In this document: piece after piece, positions 41,018 through 48,635 of the stretch
Position numbering within the stretch: position 1 is the first letter of the stretch
Layout: every line of letters starts with the position of its first letter
Notes under the pieces: generated by a model
Databases searched by the model: none
What the model saw: only the letters and a program-made list of their open reading frames with translations
What the model was told of the DNA's origin: nothing
From: VAZQ01 sp963771845
GTDB taxonomy: Bacteria > Pseudomonadota > Alphaproteobacteria > Rhizobiales > Xanthobacteraceae
Assembly: GCA_963771845.1 (NCBI GenBank)
Contig: CAVYVC010000024.1
Span: 434,001-498,000, forward strand
DNA: 64,000 nucleotides
Direction: 5' to 3'
Translations under genes and position numbers: made by a program

Positions 41018-42342
41018 CCCCGGCAGAGGCTCCACTTATCGACGCGGAAAATCTGTTCAGACAACCGGGACCAGCTCTGTCATGCCCGAGTTGAAGTTCA
41101 TAACCAGCCAAACGTCTCCAATGTCGGCAGGTGAAACTAGAGTTTGACGCGCGTTAGCGTACTGGGCCGGCGTATTCAGAATAACTCCGCAATATTTGCC
41201 TGCGACCGAGGGTGGTGTTGTGGGCGCCATTCCGGAAAGGTAAACATACGGAATATTCGTAAGCTGTTGGGAAGCAGCCACACTTGAAATCACACCACCC
41301 ACGGCAGCGATCAGATCGACACCGCCGTGACCTGCTATTAGGCCCTTAAGCACGGTCGTGTTGTGAGAGCCACCATACTGTCCCTGAGCTTCCTTGGGGT
41401 TAGGAAGGATTACTTGTTTAGGCCCGCCCCCAGTTTCTGGCCATCCGTCGTTTTCGAGACCCGCCTTAAAACAAAGCCACTCTTCATCAGTTTTTTTGAG
41501 CTTAATGGTAGTTACTACGCCAATGGTTTTGTGCGTCTGGGCGGACGTCTGGGCAGACGCCTTGGAGACGGTGAGGAAAGTTATCGCGATTGAAGATTTG
41601 ATCAAACCCCTGCGATTTGGGTTCATTGGCATTTCTCCCGACGCGCGTATTTGGAAACCCAAGTAAATCTTGGCTGGATTGAGGGCGGGCCGCTACCGGC
41701 AGAGCCTAAGCATGCTCCCCTTCTGCGGCTCTTGTCGAGGGGCAGTCGAGCCTGTGCCAACACGGGGTCGATGTACGCCCGTTAGGTTTGCCTAGGCTGC
41801 CTTTCCTCTCGCGTCACAAGCCAGTGTGCGGCGAATAATGCTGCCCCCGCCAAATTCAAAATCGACCACACTCCTCGCGTTAGATGAAGCGGCACAATCG
41901 GATTGAAAATGACTGCGACGACTACGATTTCCGTAGGATGCGCAACGCGTTTTGAATATATTCGTCGCCTCCACGCAACCGCCTTATCTTGTATTTGCGA
42001 TCCGAACTAAAGACCGCGTTGGCAGGAATTCGCTCCGCCATCTCCACCAAGCCAAGACTAACGTTGTCTTTCGTATCAACAATGGTCCACTCGACAAGAT
42101 AGCTAACTTCTTCTACGTACCTTTGAAGTCGGATATATATTTCACTCAATACGTCAAGCACCGTCGATGTAGAAGGCACGTTCAATAAGACTGATGATGC
42201 CGCGGGAATAAATTCGGAAATATCAAAGTTTACCGCCAAATTCACCATGGGTCTTTGCTGCGTTGGCAACATTTTATATAGAGAGCTGGTCCCGGTTGTC
42301 TGAACAGATTTTCCGCGTCGATAAGTGGAGCCTCTGCCGGGG

Positions 42343-43170
42343 TTAGGCTGCCAAGCGGAGTGGCAGCGGGATGAAGTAGGCTTGATCGGGCGTGCTGCCG
42401 TCAAGGCTCGAGTGTGGACGCCGGCCATTATAAAAGTCCAAGTAGCGGCCGATCGAAGCGCGGGCCTCGGATACGCTTTCGTAGGCCCGCAGATACACCT
42501 CCTCGTATTTGACGCTGCGCCACAGGCGCTCGACGAACACATTGTCCCGCCAAGCGCCTTTACCGTCCATGCTGATCGCAATGCCGTTGGTGGCGAGCAC
42601 GCCGGTGAAGGCCGAGCCAGTGAACTGCGAACCCTGGTCGGTATTGAAGATACCCGGCTTGCCGTGACGAGCCAAAGCATCCTCCAGCGTCTCGACGCAG
42701 AACGCCGCCTCCATGGTGATCGATACGCCCCACGACAGCACGCGACGGCTGAACCAGTCGAGCACAACGGCCAGATAGACAAAGCCGCGTGCCATCGGGA
42801 TGTACGTGATGTCCATCGCCCACACCTGGTTCGGCCGGACAATCTCCATCCCACGCAGCAGATACGGGTAGATTTTGTGGCCCGGCTCCGGCTTCGTGGT
42901 GCGGGGACGGCGATAGAGCGCCTCTATCCCCATCCGCCGCATCAGCGTCTTCACGTGACGACGTCCGATCTTGCACCCCTCGGCCGCCAGCAGGCCTCGC
43001 AACATCCGCGAGCCGGCGAAAGGGAACTCCAGGTGCAGTCGGTCGAGACGCCGCATGATCGCAAGGTCGGCTTCCGGAACCGGCCGCGGCAGGTAGTAGA
43101 CGCTGCCACGGCTGATACGCAGAACCTCCGCCTGCTTCGTGATCGGAAGATCGTGTTCGCGGTCGATCAT
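42343..43170 (-). CDS. IS3-family OrfB transposase (copy 2)
   Basis: 275 residues, protein sequence identical to the transposase at 40190-41017, with the full D-D-E set (MDITYIPM, NTDQGSQF, VERLWRS). Confidence 0.96.
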   Translation of the reverse strand: MIDREHDLPITKQAEVLRISRGSVYYLPRPVPEADLAIMRRLDRLHLEFPFAGSRMLRGLLAAEGCKIGRRHVKTLMRRMGIEALYRRPRTTKPEPGHKIYPYLLRGMEIVRPNQVWAMDITYIPMARGFVYLAVVLDWFSRRVLSWGVSITMEAAFCVETLEDALARHGKPGIFNTDQGSQFTGSAFTGVLATNGIAISMDGKGAWRDNVFVERLWRSVKYEEVYLRAYESVSEARASIGRYLDFYNGRRPHSSLDGSTPDQAYFIPLPLRLAA

Positions 43171-43478
43171 CGCCTTGCGCTCAGCAAACCCGCCTTGGTG
43201 AGCGCCCCCTCTAAAAAATCGTTCTCCAACGTCAGTTCGCCGATCTTTGCGTGCAGTGACTTCACGTCAATGGCCGGCTGCGTCGCTCCATTATGGCCGC
43301 CGGGGCCAAATACATCGGCAGCCCCGCCCTCGAGCTGCGCTTTCCATGATGTGATCTGATTGGGGTGGACGTCGAACTGCTCCGCCAGCTGAGCCAGTGT
43401 GCGATCGCCTTTGATGGCTGCAAGCGCCACCTTCGCCTTGAAGGCCGGTGTGTGGTTCCGGCGGGGTCGTCTGCTCAT
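43167..43478 (-). CDS. IS3-family OrfA (copy 2)
   Basis: 103 residues, identical to OrfA of copy 1. ATG 43478 follows AGGAGAGACC. Overlaps orfB by four bases. Confidence 0.95.
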   Translation of the reverse strand: MSRRPRRNHTPAFKAKVALAAIKGDRTLAQLAEQFDVHPNQITSWKAQLEGGAADVFGPGGHNGATQPAIDVKSLHAKIGELTLENDFLEGALTKAGLLSARR

Positions 43479-44137
43479 GGTCTCTCCTGATTCGGCAGGC
43501 ACAGCGTGCCCGCTGTCAGGCAGAAACTCCACTTATCGCCCTGTGCAGATTTCTCGGACCAGCTCTTAGCTCGACAAACCTTTGTTCGATAAAGCTCCTC
43601 AAACCCTTAATGTCCTCAAGCTCAGAACCAACGGTCACCTTAGACTTAGCTTTTAAGGACTGCTCTTGATGTTCAATAATGCGTTGCTGCGTCAGGTCCC
43701 TCAGGCCTTTAGTCAATTCGTCATCGTATGGAACGTTATCCGCAGCAAAGAGCTTCTGGAGGAAAGTTACAAGGGAGGTGGCGTTAGCAGCATCGTATAT
43801 TTGATATGCAGCAAGGGGCATTGGAATGTTAGAAATATCAACTCCAACAGTTATTGGGATAATGCTATGGCTGCGGTTCGAAGCACCAAAACCGCATTCG
43901 AAATAAAGCCAAGCACTTGTAATGCTTTGTGGGGTTACAAGGGCAACGATCCAATCCGTGGCTTTTAGTTTTTGGCTTAAAGCATCAAACCATGGCGCTC
44001 CAATTGGCATGCCTCCAAGAGCAGAGCGATCGCTTGAAAACCAAACCTCGATCCTGTTGAGGGAGCAGCGTCGAATTAGCTCTTTCAGCGCCGTGGCAGC
44101 AGGCTCATCTTCAACAGCGTGACTGATGAGGACCAGC

Positions 44138-44420
44138 ATGACCCCCTCCGAACTTAAGTCTCAATACGTTAAGCCGTCGCGATCGGATAGTCTAGGAACA
44201 CGATGGCGCGCTCCATGGGCTGGTCTCTTGCCCAGGGAACGGGCGGGCCTTACCCAAGTCCAGCTCGCCAAACTGCTTCGGAAGCCCCAGTCCTTCGTAT
44301 CGAATTATGAGCGCGGCCAGGCGGCGAATTGACGTGCTGGAAATGCTGCGAATTGTTGAGGCTTTGAAGGGTGATCCGAGAAGGGTATTTGCGGATATCC
44401 TGAAGCGACGGAGTGCATGA
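44138..44420 (+). pseudogene. XRE-family helix-turn-helix regulator, frameshifted
   Basis: MTPSELKSQYVKPSRSDSLG, then the HTH GLTQVQLAKLLRKPQSFVSN with YERGQ. One extra G at about 44320 turns the reading into AAN-stop, whereas the other frame continues RRIDVLEMLRIVEALKGDPR and ends FADILKRRSA. The corrected protein is about 93 residues, a common stand-alone XRE regulator. Its ATG overlaps the ATG of the divergent TIR gene, so no promoter space is left between them as drawn; the true start could be internal. It could have controlled the TIR or Mrr gene. Confidence 0.7.
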
Positions 44421-44456
44421 TCCCGTGAGTTAGCAAAACGGTTAATCAGGTCACAG

Positions 44457-45324
44457 TTACTCCTCCTCATCGAAGAAATTCTCATCTACCTGTTTCAACT
44501 CCATAGCTGTTTTAATTGTGCAGCCTATTCCGTGCTCGATCATTAGGTCGGCCAGTCTGTTTCCATCGATTAAGATCACTCGCTGGCTTAGATGACGGGA
44601 AAATTCAATCGCCTCACCTGAAAATTTAGAGGTTGTTACGAAGACGCCTTTCGTTGCGCCTCTCCCTACCAGGCTACCTAGGAATTTCTGTATTTCCGGC
44701 CGCCCCACAACATTGCCTTCAGAATATCTTTTGGCTTGGAGATAAATGCGATCAAGCCCAAGTCGATCTTCATTGATTACACCATCTACTCCGCCATCGC
44801 CCGGACCACTCAAGTTCTCAGCAGCATCGAGGCGCGAGCCGCCGTAGCCCATTTTTACAAACAGGCGGATTATCAGGTCTTCAAAAAAGGAGGGACTTTT
44901 TTTTAAGACACGCTCTAGCAACTCTGTGCGGAGCGCCGACTGTATAGTACCAAACGCCTTATCTATCTGCTCTTCTGGAGTTGAGGCTGGCAAGCTCGGT
45001 GGCGGACCTTGTGGGGGAGGCGGATGATCGCTGGAACCACCCTCATAGAATTCAACAAACGAGGGGTATTTTTTCAAAAGGTCTAGATCGATTTTCGGAG
45101 GATTGGTTGCCAGCAGCACCCGTCCAGCATCAGTGGCAACAAAAGTTCCCCGACTTGGGAAACTAACAAGCCCAGCCTTCATCAAATAAAACTTTGCCCA
45201 ATGCGCGCGATTATGCAGAACTCTTTGCTTTCCGCTTGGAAGAAGCTGAGCTCGTTCTTCGGGCGTAAGACCCAGTTCTTCGCCTGCTTTCTTTTCGGCT
45301 TCGAGCACGCGGATTTGGAGGCTA
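44457..45324 (-). pseudogene. mrr: Mrr-type restriction endonuclease, N-terminus lost at IS3 copy 3
   Basis: About 289 residues remain. The N-terminal winged domain is entered part-way (EEL​GLTPEERAQLLPSGKQ, then RVLHNRAHWAKFYLMKAGLV), followed by a proline linker (PPPPQGPPPSLPAS) and the Mrr catalytic domain: FFEDLIIRLFVKMGYGGSRL, GPGDGGVDGVINEDRLGLDR, IYLQAKRY. The D...E/Q-x-K residues of the PD-(D/E)XK site and the C-terminal KGVFVTTSKFSGEAIEF are present. Roughly the first 25-30 residues are replaced by the IS end at 45325 and a stop lies in the joined frame upstream. Mrr cuts DNA carrying foreign methylation; with its 5' end and promoter gone it is probably silent. Confidence 0.82.
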
Positions 45325-45385
45325 ACAGCTGGTCCCGGTTGTCTGAACAGATTTTCCGCGTCGATAAGTGGAGCCTCTGCCGGGG

Positions 45386-45990
45386 TTAGGCCGCCAAGCG
45401 GAGTGGCAGCGGGGTGAAGTAGGCTTGATCGGGCGTGCTGCCGTCAAGGCTCGAGTGTGGACGCCGGCCATTATAAAAGTCCAAGTAGCGGCCGATCGAA
45501 GTGCGGGCCTCGGATACACTTTCGTAGGCCCGCAGATACACCTCCTCATATTTGACGCTGCGCCACAGGCGCTCGACGAACACATTGTCCCGCCAAGCGC
45601 CTTTACCGTCCATGCTGATCGCAATGCCGTTGGTGGCGAGCACGCCGGTGAAGGCCGAGCCAGTGAACTGCGAACCCTGGTCGGTATTGAAGATACCCGG
45701 CTTGCCGTGACGAGCCAAAGCATCCTCCAGCGTCTCGACGCAGAACGCCGCCTCCGCCGCATCAGCGTCTTCACGTGACGACGTCCGATCTTGCACCCCT
45801 CGGCCGCCAGCAGGCCTCGCAACATCCGCGAGCCGGCGAAAGGGAACTCCAGGTGCAGTCGGTCGAGACGCCGCATGATCGCAAGGTCGGCTTCCGGAAC
45901 CGGCCGCGGCAGGTAGTAGACGCTGCCACGGCTGATACGCAGAACCTCCGCCTGCTTCGTGATCGGAAGATCGTGTTCGCGGTCGATCAT
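45386..45990 (-). pseudogene. IS3-family OrfB transposase (copy 3), internally deleted
   Basis: Begins normally (MIDREHDLPITKQAEVLRIS) but at about 45752-45756 the frame jumps from KTLMRR straight to SASRRWRML. Compared with copies 1 and 2, 223 bp are missing between two CCGCC motifs; the deletion shifts the frame and removes the first catalytic Asp (MDITYIPM). The other frame carries the remaining EAAFCVETLEDALARHGKPG ... PLRLAA. A few substitutions (for example EARTSIGR for EARASIGR) show this copy is older or separately diverged. Confidence 0.92.
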
Positions 45991-46298
45991 CGCCTTGCGC
46001 TCAGCAAACCCGCCTTGGTGAGCGCCCCCTCTAAAAAATCGTTCTCCAACGTCAGTTCGCCGATCTTTGCGTGCAGTGACTTCACGTCAATGGCCGGCTG
46101 CGTCGCTCCATTATGGCCGCCGGGGCCAAATACATCGGCAGCCCCGCCCTCGAGCTGCGCTTTCCATGATGTGATCTGATTGGGGTGGACGTCGAACTGC
46201 TCCGCCAGCTGAGCCAGTGTGCGATCGCCTTTGATGGCTGCAAGCGCCACCTTCGCCTTGAAGGCCGGTGTGTGGTTCCGGCGGGGTCGTCTGCTCAT
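45987..46298 (-). CDS. IS3-family OrfA (copy 3)
   Basis: 103 residues, intact and the same sequence as in copies 1 and 2. Without a working OrfB in this copy it could still bind the ends of the other copies and modulate them. Confidence 0.92.
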   Translation of the reverse strand: MSRRPRRNHTPAFKAKVALAAIKGDRTLAQLAEQFDVHPNQITSWKAQLEGGAADVFGPGGHNGATQPAIDVKSLHAKIGELTLENDFLEGALTKAGLLSARR

Positions 46299-46386
46299 GG
46301 TCTCTCCTGATTCGGCAGGCACAGCGTGCCCGCTGTCAGGCAGAAACTCCACTTATCGCCCTGTGCAGATTTCTCGGACCAGCTCT

Positions 46387-47174
46387 AAGCGGTTTCCGCT
46401 CGGCCTAAGAGCCGCTTGCGCTGCCCAATGTGCGGGTCGCGAGATGTGGTGTTGACGTTCGTGGTGCCGAGCGAGCGGCGATCGGTTTCGGAACGGAGGC
46501 GTTAAGCGATCAGGTCCGGGAGGCCCCCGATAGCTCTTCGAAATATCGGCGTTCGAAGCGAAAGGATAGAAGCGATGGCTAAAGCTTATAGGCGTCTAAG
46601 ACGACAGAGGACGGAGCGACGTCTCAGAAACCAGAGCTTCATGGAACCATCGAAGAGGCCGCTCAAGGGAAAGCGGAAGAAATCGTTCGTTCGGTCTCGG
46701 CTCGCGAGCCTTTGACGAAAATCAAGGGACCAAGCGAGAGTACTGAGTGCTGCACACCTTTAGTGCCGCGAAGGGCTAACTCGCGGACCTCTTCGATTGC
46801 CACCCAAATTTTGCCACCCATTTGTCCGGGATCGGAAGGCAATGCCCTGCCGCGACCTTCGAGGCTTCGCTGAACCTTTCGCAAACTACGGCGACTAATG
46901 AAATGCTGAGGCGGCCGATAAGAACAACCTCCAGCCGCTTCATGCTCACAAAGCCCCGTTTTCCCCGACGGGGCTTTGCCCATTTCCGACGCCAAGAACA
47001 GCTTGGCTTTGCTGGGACCAGCGCGATCGGCACACCACTGGGACATGGCAGGCGGCAAATACAGTGACCTCAAACAGTAGGCCGACGAATGTTATTCGCG
47101 CACTTGCCGCGCGGGGCCTGCTCGCTAGCCGCATCGCTCGCTAGCCGCTCGCTAGGCCAACCCCGCCCCTAACT
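46387..47174. other. gene-poor stretch between IS3 copy 3 and the duplicated tctC tail
   Basis: 788 bases. A basic 46-codon frame at 46575-46715 (MAKAYRRLRRQRTERRLRNQ...) and a leftward frame from 47073 (containing GGKIWVAIEEVRELALRGTK) are open but not recognised. Near 47115-47155 short repeats of CGCTCGCTAGCCG occur. A strong hairpin lies at 46949-46978. Probably decayed DNA. Confidence 0.45.
46949..46978. terminator. 11-bp hairpin, terminator-like
   Basis: CAAAGCCCCGT, eight-base loop, ACGGGGCTTTG. On the plus strand the stem ends CTTTGCCC without a T run, so termination is plausible but not certain. Confidence 0.45.
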
Positions 47175-47229
47175 TTCTCGTAAGTACGCAAGGCTGGTGC
47201 GCGAGGATTCGGAAAAGTACGCCCGGCTA

Positions 47230-48291
47230 GAGCTTTTCCCGAAAAGGCTGAATCGGGGATTCCCATGCCGGCGCGAATATGATTCAAGCTCCCTACTGGG
47301 AGGAGGCCAGCATGGATGGCGAAACCGTATTCGGAGGACTTGCGTAGACGCGTGGTCGAAGCAATCGATGGTGGGGCTACCATACCTGACGCTGCCGAGC
47401 AATGCGGCGTGAGCATCAGTTCTGTCGTACGCTTCCTCAGGCTTCACCGCGACACGGGTAGCGTCAGTGCGGCGAAGTTTGGCGGCTACAAGGAGTTTGC
47501 GCTGGCAGCGCATGAGGAGTTGGTCAGGAGTTTGATAGGGGAACAGCCGGACATCACGCTGGCGGAACTCGAGGCCCGACTGGCGAAGAAAAAGGTGTTG
47601 GTCGGCAAGTCGTCAATCTCCCGATTCTTACATCATTTGAAATTACCCTTTAAAAAAAAGTCTGCGGGCCGCCGAGCAGGATCGGCCAGACGTCGCCGCC
47701 GCGCGTAAGGCATTGCGACGGCGACAGGCGCTACTTAATCCGAGACACCTCGTATTCATCGATGAAACCGCCGTTTCGACGACGATCACGCGCCTCTATG
47801 GCCGGGCGCCACAGGGTGAGCGGCTTGTACAAAAGGTGCTGCACGGGAACTGGAAAACTCTTACATTCATCGCAGCGTTGCGCCACAACCGCGTTACCGC
47901 GCCCTTCGTGTGCGAAGGCGCAATGAATGGCGAGATATTCAAGGCCTATGTCGAGCAATTCCTCGCTCCGACTTTGAAGAGAGGCGACATTGTGTTCATG
48001 GACAATGTGAGCGTTCACAAGGTCGATGGCGTCGAAGAGGCCATCGAAGCTCGGGGTGCAATTCCATTTTATCTGCCGGCGTACAGCCCTGACTTCAATC
48101 CAATCGAGCAACTATTTGCTAAACTCAAAGCCATGCTGCGGAAGATCGCTGCATATTCTCTCAAGAACTCCGCTTTCACCATTGACAGCCTGTGCAAGGC
48201 CATCGCCTCTTGCCTGCGCGAGATCTCTCGGTCTGAATGCGCTGCATTCCTCGCCAACTCAGGCTATGGTCAGCCTAATCGGGAAACGCTC
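47230..48291 (+). mobile_element. IS630-family element, complete with TA target duplication
   Basis: Inverted ends GAGCTTTTCCCGAAAAGGCT and (reverse strand) GAGCGTTTCCCGATTAGGCT agree at 17 of 20 positions. TA lies on both sides (47228-47229, 48292-48293), as expected for IS630/Tc1-type insertion. Two coding frames joined by an A8 run. Confidence 0.93.
47316..47708 (+). CDS. IS630-family transposase, N-terminal frame
   Basis: 130 residues: MAKPYSEDLRRRVVEAIDGG, AAEQCGVSISSVVRFLRLHR (helix-turn-helix), LVRSLIGEQPDITLAELEAR, then KSSISRFLHHLKLPFKKK. After the A8 tract (47652-47659) this frame becomes arginine-rich non-family sequence (SAGRRAGSARRRRRA), whereas dropping one A gives the expected KKSLRAAEQDRPDVAAARK. 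The zero-frame product is probably a DNA-binding regulator. Confidence 0.9.
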   Translation: MAKPYSEDLRRRVVEAIDGGATIPDAAEQCGVSISSVVRFLRLHRDTGSVSAAKFGGYKEFALAAHEELVRSLIGEQPDITLAELEARLAKKKVLVGKSSISRFLHHLKLPFKKKSAGRRAGSARRRRRA

Positions 48292-48294
48292 TAG
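47713..48294 (+). CDS. IS630-family transposase, catalytic (DDE) frame
   Basis: 193 residues: LLNPRHLVFIDETAVSTTIT (first Asp), LKRGDIVFMDNVSVHKVDGV (second Asp), YLPAYSPDFNPIEQLFAKLK (Glu). The coding frame extends upstream to the A8 run without stops (LRAAEQDRPDVAAARKALRR), so it is normally made as a fusion with the first frame through slippage. The stop overlaps the element end (GCTCTAG). Confidence 0.93.
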   Translation: MRRRQALLNPRHLVFIDETAVSTTITRLYGRAPQGERLVQKVLHGNWKTLTFIAALRHNRVTAPFVCEGAMNGEIFKAYVEQFLAPTLKRGDIVFMDNVSVHKVDGVEEAIEARGAIPFYLPAYSPDFNPIEQLFAKLKAMLRKIAAYSLKNSAFTIDSLCKAIASCLREISRSECAAFLANSGYGQPNRETL

Positions 48295-48406
48295 TGAAGG
48301 AGCTCAATGTGAAAGTGGAATGAACAGCCCCGACACCGCGACGCGCTGCGGCGCGAATCAAAACGTGAGCGTCTTGCTGCTCTTGCGGATATTGGGCAAC
48401 GCTTTG

Positions 48407-48598
48407 TTATTCTTCATACGCGATGTAACGTATGATCTTCCAGCTTCCAGCTTCCATCCGCCTGCCTGCGAAAGATGTCGATACCGGGCTCGATCGATTC
48501 CGCGGATGAGCCTGGAGCGCCGACGGCTGAGGTCCTCAGTCTCCATACGAGGCGAACGACGACGAACTCATCCGAAACCAGAACTTCCCTGATTTAAA
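48407..48598 (-). pseudogene. remnant of the second SnoaL-like gene
   Basis: Diverged copy of the 3' half of the gene at 35215-35653: the reverse strand again encodes an ending like DGSWKLEAGRSYV/IRYIAYEE-type sequence, with a small duplication (CTTCCAGCTTCCAGCTTCCA) that shifts the frame. Homology stops near 48598, about 40 bases before the AcpA-like gene. Confidence 0.75.
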
Positions 48599-48635
48599 AA
48601 TCTGCGAGACAAGCGCATGGCTTGACGACCGCCCG

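Larger units (their letters stand above)
39794..41078 (+). mobile_element. IS3-family element, copy 1 (1285 bp, intact)
   Basis: Terminal inverted repeats AGAGCTGGTCC...GGACCAGCTCT, with further inner matches (CGATAAGTGGAG / CTCCACTTATCG). Flanked by the 3-bp direct repeat GTC (39791-39793 and 41079-41081). Holds orfA and orfB. Same length as copy 2 and essentially identical in protein sequence. Confidence 0.92.
38437..41626 (-). pseudogene. periplasmic ABC-type substrate-binding protein gene broken by IS256 and IS3 insertions
   Basis: Three separated pieces read as one protein. Part 1 (41626 to 41079): signal peptide MNPNRRGLIKSSIAITFLTV..ASAQ, then KTIGVVTTIKLKKTDEEWLC and GVDLIAAVGGVISSVAASQQ. 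Part 2 (39793 to 39472): GEAAEWRKIVTNRDFSFFQS ... LLQGSYGRKLVTA. Part 3 (about 38587 to 38437): VLSINPSGANPNVVLQTAYS ... SKTWTGSMWA. Removing the IS3 copy and one GTC duplicate joins NSGM to TTGEAAEW in frame; parts 2 and 3 meet as KLVTA-VLSINPS once the IS256 remnant is removed. The protein resembles LacI/ABC sugar- or amino-acid-type binding proteins (ABC_sub_bind fold); ligand unknown. Not functional here. Confidence 0.75.
42282..43566 (-). mobile_element. IS3-family element, copy 2 (1285 bp, intact, inverted)
   Basis: Same ends as copy 1 (AGAGCTGGTCC...GGACCAGCTCT) in the opposite orientation, flanked by the 3-bp direct repeat TAG (42279-42281 and 43567-43569). Inserted in the TIR gene. 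Confidence 0.92.
41922..44139 (-). pseudogene. TIR-domain protein gene interrupted by IS3 copy 2
   Basis: N-terminal part (44139 to 43567): MLVLISHAVEDEPAATALKE, IEVWFSSDRSALGGMPIGAP, KATDWIVALVTPQSITSAWL, YFECGFG. These are TIR_2 elements, with the Glu of YFECGFG as candidate catalytic residue. C-terminal part (42281 to 41922): PMVNLAVNFDISEFIPAASS ... NALRILRKS. Removing the IS and one TAG duplicate joins FIEQRFVEL to YKMLPTQQ in frame, giving about 310 residues. The ATG has GGAGGGGG upstream. Bacterial TIR proteins with this YFE motif are often NAD-degrading defence effectors. The C-terminal domain is not recognised and may be the sensor or partner-binding part. Not functional as it stands. 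Confidence 0.8.
45325..46386 (-). mobile_element. IS3-family element, copy 3 (223-bp internal deletion)
   Basis: Ends match copies 1 and 2 (left end ACAGCTGGTCC with one change, right end GGACCAGCTCT) but the length is 1062 bp. No 3-bp duplication at the same boundaries (CTA against AAG), suggesting later rearrangement. Confidence 0.88.
47175..48323 (+). pseudogene. 3' fragment of a second tctC-like gene, split by IS630
   Basis: 47175-47229 (AGTACGCAAGGCTGGTGCGC...) and 48292-48323 (AGTGAAGGAGCTCAATGTG...) together equal the last codons of the binding-protein gene at 34156-35124 (YARLVREDSEKYARLV then KELNVKVE-stop) with a few base changes. The rest of the gene is absent. The IS630 element sits between the two parts at a TA. 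Confidence 0.82.

Noticed and set aside
40001..41035. 344-codon frame opposite the IS3 transposase (and its twin at 42325-43359)
   Set aside because: Present only because it mirrors the conserved transposase; identical in both copies for that reason.
47000..48400. CRISPR-like or phage attachment structure near the short repeats
   Set aside because: The repeats (CGCTCGCTAGCCG) are few, unevenly spaced and without spacers; no integrase is nearby.
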